A stretch of DNA of 34,666 nt from a virus. The notes beneath the pieces were generated by a model. That model was not told the DNA's origin. It searched no databases and saw nothing but the letters and a program-made list of their open reading frames with translations. A program made the translations under genes and the position numbers. Positions within the stretch are counted from its first letter, which is position 1. Each line of letters starts with the position of its first letter. Location of the stretch: positions 1 through 34,666 of IMG/VR virus record IMGVR_UViG_3300025601_001430; one strand, 5' to 3'. This document shows, in pieces, positions 30,544 to 34,666 of this stretch.

Positions 30544-30573
30544 TAACATGCTAAAAAAGAAGTAAGCATGTTA
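30544..30573 (+). repeat. 9-bp inverted repeat at the transcript 5' end
   Basis: TAACATGCT (30544-30552) and AGCATGTTA (30565-30573) flank a 12-nt A-rich loop directly after the -10 box. It would fold at the very 5' end of the mRNA, or act as an operator. Confidence 0.7.
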
Positions 30574-30602
30574 AACACAGTCATACACACAAGGAGAAAA
30601 AC

Positions 30603-30908
30603 ATGACAAAACAATTTACACAACAATTTCAAGAAGCCGCAGATAAAATGAAGCAGTTTGTTCCAGAAGTTAAATTCAATAAGAATGGTTACGAAATTCG
30701 TACACAAATGCTAGAAATGGCTCAAAATCAAGCGTGGCAAGATTATCATGCCAAGTTTGCAGGATGGGAACAATCTGTAGAGCAAGATGAAAAGACTGGC
30801 CAAGTTATATCGAAAGTTACGATGCCAGTAGTACCCGGAGTCGATAAAGTGCTAGAAGCGGCAGAGAAGTTTTATGCATTTGTAAATCAAAATACGGCTA
30901 AAAAATAA
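30603..30908 (+). CDS. Conserved phage protein, phasin-like helical, 101 aa
   Basis: MTKQFTQQFQEAADKMKQFVPEVKFNKNGYEIRTQMLEMAQNQAWQDYHAKFAGWEQS... is mainly helical, with a conserved-looking tail TMPVVPGVDKVLEAAEKFYAFVNQ. The pattern is familiar from T4-like marine phages and loosely resembles phasins, but no function is established. AAGGAG lies 8 nt upstream. A strong promoter, a 5' hairpin and a bidirectional terminator make it a separate, probably well-expressed unit. Confidence 0.7.
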   Translation: MTKQFTQQFQEAADKMKQFVPEVKFNKNGYEIRTQMLEMAQNQAWQDYHAKFAGWEQSVEQDEKTGQVISKVTMPVVPGVDKVLEAAEKFYAFVNQNTAKK

Positions 30909-30940
30909 AATTATATTAGGCATAGCCGAATTATATTATC

Positions 30941-30968
30941 AAAAAGCATCCTTCGGGGTGCTTTTTTT
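30941..30968. terminator. Bidirectional intrinsic terminator with UUCG loop
   Basis: GCATCC-TTCG-GGGTGC (30946-30961) is flanked by A5 on the left and T7 on the right. It ends the plus-strand 30603 gene. It can also serve the desaturase gene, whose stop codon overlaps the T-run. Confidence 0.88.
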
Positions 30969-31704
30969 ATTGTCTAATCAATTTAATTAACTGCCAACCT
31001 AAATCAAACTCCCACCACTGTTTACCAAATTGAGGATCGCTTGCACAATTATGATGGTTATTGTGCCACCCTTCTCCTGCAACTAGATATCCTGTAATAA
31101 TATTGTTTGTGCTTCTGTTGCCTGTTTCGTAGTTTTTATAACCTAGTGAATGATTTACAGTGTTAATAAAACTTCCTGCATGCCACACTAATAATGTAGG
31201 AACAAAATATGCATAGATAATTGCAAACGGATCTATCAAACAAACAATCACAATATAAATTAAATTTACTAACCAATAGTAATGATGCATCCGCATGTGA
31301 AATTTAGAGCGCAATAGATCAGGAATATATCGAATGTTAGGTATTTCAAACATGCTCATAAATTGCACCCTAAAAAATCCTTTGAACCACAGGCTATGCG
31401 GATCTTTTTCAACATCGGTAAATTTATGATGTTCTCGATGAATTGCTACCCATCCTATGCTAGAACCATTGCCTCCTATTGAACCTACTATTGTTCCGAA
31501 GTATTCAAACCATTTAGGTGCTTTAAAAGATCTATGAGTCAACAATCTGTGATAAGTGACTGTGCCGCCAATAGTTGCAAAAAAGAAATATAATCCTATG
31601 GTCATGGCCCATTGCAAAAACGTTCCAAAATACAATAGTATAAAAAATGATATATGGGCAAGTATTTGAAATACTATTAAAGAGTTTCTAGTCAATGTGA
31701 ACAT
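30967..31704 (-). CDS. Membrane fatty-acid (acyl-lipid or acyl-CoA) desaturase
   Basis: The 245-aa diiron membrane enzyme has three His boxes: HRLLTHRS (H-x4-H), HREHHKFTD (H-x2-H-H) and GEGWHNNHH (H-x2-H-H), plus an extra His-bearing stretch NTVNHSLG. Four membrane helices fit the delta-9 desaturase fold. It inserts a double bond in acyl chains using O2 and electrons from ferredoxin or cytochrome b5-type donors. Similar genes occur in marine phages. CGTAAATA ends 5 nt before the ATG and no Shine-Dalgarno is seen, so a leaderless late mRNA is predicted. Confidence 0.92.
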   Translation of the reverse strand: MFTLTRNSLIVFQILAHISFFILLYFGTFLQWAMTIGLYFFFATIGGTVTYHRLLTHRSFKAPKWFEYFGTIVGSIGGNGSSIGWVAIHREHHKFTDVEKDPHSLWFKGFFRVQFMSMFEIPNIRYIPDLLRSKFHMRMHHYYWLVNLIYIVIVCLIDPFAIIYAYFVPTLLVWHAGSFINTVNHSLGYKNYETGNRSTNNIITGYLVAGEGWHNNHHNCASDPQFGKQWWEFDLGWQLIKLIRQ

Positions 31705-31709
31705 CTGTA

Positions 31710-31717
31710 TATTTACG
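31710..31717 (-). promoter_or_regulatory. Late-type promoter box CGTAAATA
   Basis: Minus strand CGTAAATA, then 5 nt to the desaturase ATG. The T4 geometry puts +1 exactly on the A of the ATG, as at hemA. Confidence 0.45.
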
Positions 31718-31728
31718 AATAGGAATTA

Positions 31729-31751
31729 GTGCCAGTTACTTTATCTGGCGC
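31729..31751 (+). repeat. Stem-loop next to the 23S-like element
   Basis: GTGCCAG (31729-31735) pairs with CTGGCGC (31745-31751, one G-U), followed 4 nt later by a short T-run on the plus strand. Possible weak terminator or the boundary helix of the RNA element. Confidence 0.5.
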
Positions 31752-31759
31752 TGACTTTT

Positions 31760-31910
31760 TTATGGCTCAGCAGTGTAATTACGCCGGCAGTTTACGTTTG
31801 CTAGACGGACGCCTGCCCGGTGGGCTAACCGTTACGACAACGGCCCTAAGGTTAGGTTTCTTAGTCAATATTCGGAGGGTATGCAATTCCTACTAGACCA
31901 CATCCGAATT
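31760..31910 (+). ncRNA. RNA-like element resembling 23S rRNA domain IV (helix 69 region)
   Basis: This gap is much richer in G+C than its flanks. Positions 31808-31822 (GACGCCTGCCCGGTG) equal a conserved stretch of bacterial 23S rRNA before helix 68. Positions 31829-31851 match 19 of 23 nt of helix 69 and the following CCTAAGG strand, with hairpin CCGTT-ACGAC-AACGG in place of H69. Order and strand are as in 23S, but the roughly 70 nt of helix 68 between them are missing. Further helices are possible (CCGGCAG with CTGCCCGG; ATTCGGA with TCCGAAT). A 44-codon frame from 31762 exists but has no ribosome site and unusual codons. Confidence 0.5.
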
Positions 31911-31937
31911 TTGCCAATTCTTCTATAATATCCTTAA

Positions 31938-32378
31938 TTAGTTGCACCACGATGTTTTTGCTTCGCCGTAGTACTCACGGGCATACCCGTTGGCAATTAA
32001 CATTTGTCTTAGGCTCTTACCATCTAAGAAGATGTCACCTAGTACACGGCCACCATACTTGTCCCATCCAATGAGAAACATTTGATGTTGTTTAGATGCT
32101 TTGATCTGTGCTTTAGTAAAAGCAGATGCTGCTTCGCCGGCTGCTCTTTCTTTGTCGCATTGTCCTCTCCAACTTTTTTCTGGAGTATCAACGCCGTACA
32201 CTCGAATGCTAAGTTCAGGTTTTAGCGGAGCAGGCAACCAGTCTGCACGGAATGCAACAGTGTCACCGTCAATAATGCGAGTAAGAACTACATCATACAT
32301 GACTCCGTTTTCTTCTTTGGCAGCAAATGCCGAGGTAGCCATGACAACTGCTAAAATTAATGTTAAAATTTTTTTCAT
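31938..32378 (-). CDS. Secreted thermonuclease (SNase-family nuclease)
   Basis: The 146-aa protein has a clear signal peptide (MKKILTLILAVVMATSAFAA) and a staphylococcal-nuclease OB-fold: RIIDGDTVAF (Asp), IRVYGVDTPEK (Arg and Glu), YGGRVLGDI (Arg), SLRQMLIANGYAREY. It should cut DNA and RNA in the periplasm or outside using Ca2+. The two Cys residues (GQC, SWC) may form a disulfide. AATAAATA lies 4 nt before the ATG, and no Shine-Dalgarno is evident. Confidence 0.9.
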   Translation of the reverse strand: MKKILTLILAVVMATSAFAAKEENGVMYDVVLTRIIDGDTVAFRADWLPAPLKPELSIRVYGVDTPEKSWRGQCDKERAAGEAASAFTKAQIKASKQHQMFLIGWDKYGGRVLGDIFLDGKSLRQMLIANGYAREYYGEAKTSWCN

Positions 32379-32382
32379 AACT

Positions 32383-32390
32383 TATTTATT
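32383..32390 (-). promoter_or_regulatory. Late-type promoter box AATAAATA
   Basis: Minus strand AATAAATA, 4 nt before the nuclease ATG. The predicted +1 falls at or inside the start codon, so either the message is leaderless or this AT-rich stretch is not a promoter. Confidence 0.35.
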
Positions 32391-32414
32391 AAACTTAATA
32401 TATTTGATCTTGCC

Positions 32415-32768
32415 CTACATATTTCTAACAAAATAATAGTCACCGTCAGGCCCATTGTTGCAAAATATGCCCTTGCAATCAAATCCAATACTAGACATAT
32501 AATCAATTACTATATCACTCAACGGTGCCCCTGTATTGTATTCTACTACTTGCAATTCTAATATTACATGGTTAGTGGTTGCTAAAACACCAACTGCACC
32601 TTTTAGTACGTCTAGTTCTGCGCCTTGTACATCCATTTTGATTAGATCGGGCCTGGACAGTTTCTTTAGGTTTACCACGGCGTTATAGTCCATAGACATA
32701 GTCAAGTCATTAGTGTTTGGCTCGTATGTATGAATGTAGTTTGTACTATTAGGATTTAGATTTGGCAT
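32415..32768 (-). pseudogene. Truncated FkbM-family methyltransferase
   Basis: The 117-aa frame matches the C-terminal half of FkbM SAM-dependent methyltransferases: LIKMDVQGAELDVLKGAVGVL, then VILELQVVEYNTGAP. The N-terminal half with the SAM-binding V-F-D-V-G-A-N motif is absent; complete FkbM proteins are about twice as long. The ATG follows the stop of the preceding virion gene directly (TAAATG), so the fragment is still translatable. It is a remnant, or has been reused as a cap protein. Confidence 0.7.
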
Positions 32769-33008
32769 TTATGGAGCCCAAGGTCTGCCGACTTTAAGTC
32801 CGCCAGTGTTTGCGTTGTCTACTACTAGACTTGTTACATTGGTGTTTGTTGCGTATTGCGTAGGCAGTTGTGTAATGTCAGGAGTTATATCTACATAACG
32901 TCCTGGCTCTATTAAATTTTGTGCTGCCTTATCGGCGGCTGCTAGAGTAAGTTTGGCAAGTTGCCTATCTAATTTATATGTGGCCGTTGAAATTCCATTT
33001 GCTGCCAT
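32769..33008 (-). CDS. Small virion-type protein, 79 aa
   Basis: MAANGISTATYKLDRQLAKLTLAAADKAAQNLIEPGRYVDITPDITQLPTQYATNTN... has the compact beta-rich, Thr/Asn-rich composition of phage tail or fibre-associated proteins. It ends directly before the FkbM fragment and starts 2 nt after the stop of the next gene upstream. No specific family recognised. Confidence 0.6.
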   Translation of the reverse strand: MAANGISTATYKLDRQLAKLTLAAADKAAQNLIEPGRYVDITPDITQLPTQYATNTNVTSLVVDNANTGGLKVGRPWAP

Positions 33009-33010
33009 GA

Positions 33011-33352
33011 TTAAAATCCTTGTTGATTTGGGTATGCGCTAGGATCTTTTAAACGAATATCATGAGGGTGTTTTGGTCCATTCATTCCGCCACCTGCATC
33101 GGTAGTAACCGATTCTATTCCTGCTACTATTTCAGTAGGACTGTTAGCATAAGTACCTTCATGTTCTGTCGACAACAGGTCAAATATCTGTTTAAATCGG
33201 CGAGGACCGTCGTCTAACACCTGGCCGGTTACTTGTGTAACTGCTACGGCAACTTGTGGTTCGTGCTGTGCAACGTCAGGTTGCACCTGTTGTTTATTGT
33301 CTATTACATCTATTAGACACAATAGTTCACGTATAATATCAGTTGCTCTCAT
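33011..33352 (-). CDS. Conserved T4-like virion-associated protein, 113 aa
   Basis: Starts MRATDIIRELLCLIDVIDNK and contains FDLLSTEHEGTYANSPTEIVAGIESVTTDAGGGMNGPKHPHDIRLKDPSAYPNQQGF, a conserved tail I associate with T4-like marine phages. The N-terminus resembles MRAKEFIREF of the 27744-28199 product, suggesting a common targeting leader. Overlaps its upstream neighbour by 4 nt. Confidence 0.68.
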   Translation of the reverse strand: MRATDIIRELLCLIDVIDNKQQVQPDVAQHEPQVAVAVTQVTGQVLDDGPRRFKQIFDLLSTEHEGTYANSPTEIVAGIESVTTDAGGGMNGPKHPHDIRLKDPSAYPNQQGF

Positions 33353-33729
33353 TTTAGGCCCGCCAATGAACGAATCATACCTAAATCTAATGCTTCTTCT
33401 TTAGGTGCAGGTAGTGCCGGTTGTTCTGTGCTGCCTACTATGCCTTCATATTGGTCCATAGTCAATGTTTCGCCTGTTTGGCTCATTGCAATGATCTTTT
33501 CAGTAACTGAATGTAAGTCCATGTCTGTTTTAGCATCTTCTCTAGCATACTCAAGTAACCGAATAAACAAAGGAACATCCAATCTGACTACGTCCTTGGG
33601 ATTATCTGACTCTGTTAAACGATTTACTTTGCGTTCTAGTTGTGCCATTAGAGAATCTTCAAAAGATGTGCTTTCCTTTACTGGCTTTTTGTTAGGTGTT
33701 AGGCTACGGATAAAGTTCATTTGTTTCAT
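33349..33729 (-). CDS. Conserved phage protein, 126 aa
   Basis: A disordered, basic start (MKQMNFIRSLTPNKKPVKES) precedes a helical domain, VVRLDVPLFIRLLEYAREDAKTDMDLHSVTEKIIAMSQTGETLTMDQYEGIVG, conserved in marine T4-like phages without assigned role. AGGAG is about 16 nt before the ATG. Coupled to the 33011-33352 gene. Confidence 0.68.
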   Translation of the reverse strand: MKQMNFIRSLTPNKKPVKESTSFEDSLMAQLERKVNRLTESDNPKDVVRLDVPLFIRLLEYAREDAKTDMDLHSVTEKIIAMSQTGETLTMDQYEGIVGSTEQPALPAPKEEALDLGMIRSLAGLK

Positions 33730-33736
33730 TTGTTAT

Positions 33737-34666
33737 TTACACTCCTAAATTGGCAACTTCTAAAGTTTCAATTTTTGCTGCCCAACGAATATTACCACTG
33801 TGGCCGCCTGCAGGCAATGCTCGAATAAACATACATCCAATTGTAGCATCTAAATCTAATAATATGCTGTGTGTAGCAGTTGTTAAAGGAATTACAGTAG
33901 GATTAACAATATAGTTAGTAGTTGTAGATCCTATATCTCTGCGAACAGCACCTTCAATTGTCCAAATGTCAATATTTGTGGTGTTGGTGATGTCTTTGGC
34001 AACAACGGTACCTTTAAAATGTACCACTGAATTGTTGGTCATTGCTATTTGATTTGTAGCATCTAATACACCGCTGGCATTTGTAGTCAATATACCTTGA
34101 TCTGCATCTGAAGTTAATGCACTTAACAAATACAATCCGCTTTGTATTAATCCACTTGAATTACCGGCTCCGCCTGTTGCATAACCTGGAGTAATAACAG
34201 AACCAATAACTCCGCGAGTGTTACCGTTAGCGCCACCTAATACAACTGCATAATCTGCATCGTTGGTATTATTGTTACCGCCTATAACAATAGAGTGTAG
34301 TCCACTTGCTTGATTAAAACTGCCGCCGCTTATAATACCGTAGTTACCAGACGCTACATCGGCATCTAGACCTCTAATACGTTGCCAATCAACAGCGTTG
34401 GCACCACGTTGGTTGCCGCCGTCATCGTTAGCAGTTGCTCCATTGCCTAACGGTTTAATCACAGCATCGATATTTGTCTGGGTTCCTACTACGGCTAAAC
34501 TAATAATAGCAGTTTGGCTAGAATCAACTATGATCTTATCTTCAGTCCAATATTGCAGGCCTTCACGAACGCTAATAATGCCATCACCATCTACGCTGAT
34601 ACCAGCGCCGATGATAACACCGCCTAGTGTTGCAGTAGTGGCAGTGCTCAATGGCTCTGCTTCAAT
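33737..34666 (-). CDS. Tail fibre-like protein with YadA-head-type repeats, 5' end outside window
   Basis: The frame stays open to the right edge, so the N-terminus is missing; 309 residues are visible. It starts with a fibre module (STATTATLGGVIIGAGISVDGDGIISV) of a type usually repeated several times in phage fibres. Residues about 105-150 contain SGGSFNQASGLHSIVIGGNNNTNDADYAVVLGGANGN, three turns of the S-G-x-x-S-x-V-x-G-G-x-x-N repeat typical of trimeric YadA-like beta-rolls. The C-terminus (GNIRWAAKIETLEVANLGV) may be a trimerisation tip. Likely host recognition or virion fibre. Confidence 0.75.
   Translation of the reverse strand: MEAEPLSTATTATLGGVIIGAGISVDGDGIISVREGLQYWTEDKIIVDSSQTAIISLAVVGTQTNIDAVIKPLGNGATANDDGGNQRGANAVDWQRIRGLDADVASGNYGIISGGSFNQASGLHSIVIGGNNNTNDADYAVVLGGANGNTRGVIGSVITPGYATGGAGNSSGLIQSGLYLLSALTSDADQGILTTNASGVLDATNQIAMTNNSVVHFKGTVVAKDITNTTNIDIWTIEGAVRRDIGSTTTNYIVNPTVIPLTTATHSILLDLDATIGCMFIRALPAGGHSGNIRWAAKIETLEVANLGV

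Noticed and set aside
31760-31805. tmRNA tag-like frame on the minus strand (starting ANVNCRRNY)
   Set aside because: It starts like a tag but does not end in hydrophobic Ala-Ala, and the flanks match 23S rRNA much better than tmRNA.
31762-31896. 44-codon plus-strand frame over the 23S-like element
   Set aside because: There is no ribosome site, codons are unlike the rest of the phage, and the sequence is better explained by rRNA similarity.

Overview
The window reads as part of the genome of a marine T4-type myovirus (an environmental relative of cyanomyoviruses and pelagiphages). Reasons: AT-rich DNA; long runs of overlapping or nearly touching genes, mostly on the minus strand; a phage nucleotide-metabolism set (NrdA, NrdB, ThyX, dCMP deaminase, glutaredoxin); many T4-like virion proteins with spike, fibre and internal-head signatures; a DexA-like exonuclease; and many TATAAATA-type late promoter boxes beside near-perfect sigma-70 promoters. 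The host cannot be fixed from sequence alone. A C4-pathway 5-aminolevulinate synthase points to an alphaproteobacterium; the ISC-type IscU and ErpA are like those of proteobacteria with ISC systems.

Layout. 1-1659: small hypothetical genes and a Cys-based phosphatase. 1756-3386 (+): hemA (ALAS) with a DUF454/YbaN membrane protein. 3387-7186 (-): a nuclease and DNA-modification block (DexA-like exonuclease, PD-(D/E)XK-like nuclease, HNH protein, DGQHR-like protein, DPPY adenine methyltransferase). 7218-8676: bS21 overlapping a complete ClpX. 8666-12528: membrane proteins, a SleB-type cell-wall hydrolase with a holin-like partner, and small conserved phage proteins. 12610-14024 (+): an AT-rich two-gene cassette (2OG-Fe(II) oxygenase-like protein and an unknown), facing a lipase-like hydrolase. 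14594-15490: CDGSH-like protein, tiny basic protein, AcpS, and a structured RNA ending in an intrinsic terminator. 15495-22573: dCMP deaminase, PAAR spike tip, ThyX, glutaredoxin and the nrdB-iscU-erpA-nrdA cluster. 22622-29717: virion genes and a RecB-like nuclease. 29868-30908 (+): small proteins. 30967-32378: fatty-acid desaturase, an element resembling 23S rRNA helix 69, and a secreted nuclease. 32415-34666: a truncated FkbM methyltransferase and fibre or virion genes.

How it fits together. The core takes over host nucleotide supply (RNR, ThyX, dCMP deaminase, glutaredoxin). Around it is an unusual number of iron-, heme- or Fe-S-dependent functions (ALAS, IscU, ErpA, CDGSH-like protein, diiron NrdB and desaturase, 2OG oxygenase-like protein), plus lipid and carrier functions (AcpS, desaturase, lipase-like) and translation or proteolysis functions (bS21, ClpX, 23S-like RNA). 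The most unusual signals are: (i) a 23S rRNA domain IV mimic; (ii) a terminator/antiterminator RNA in front of acpS; (iii) repeated fusion of promoters to start codons, predicting leaderless mRNAs; (iv) a candidate restriction-modification-like block; and (v) Fe-S assembly genes inside the ribonucleotide reductase cluster, with a remnant of a second iscU.
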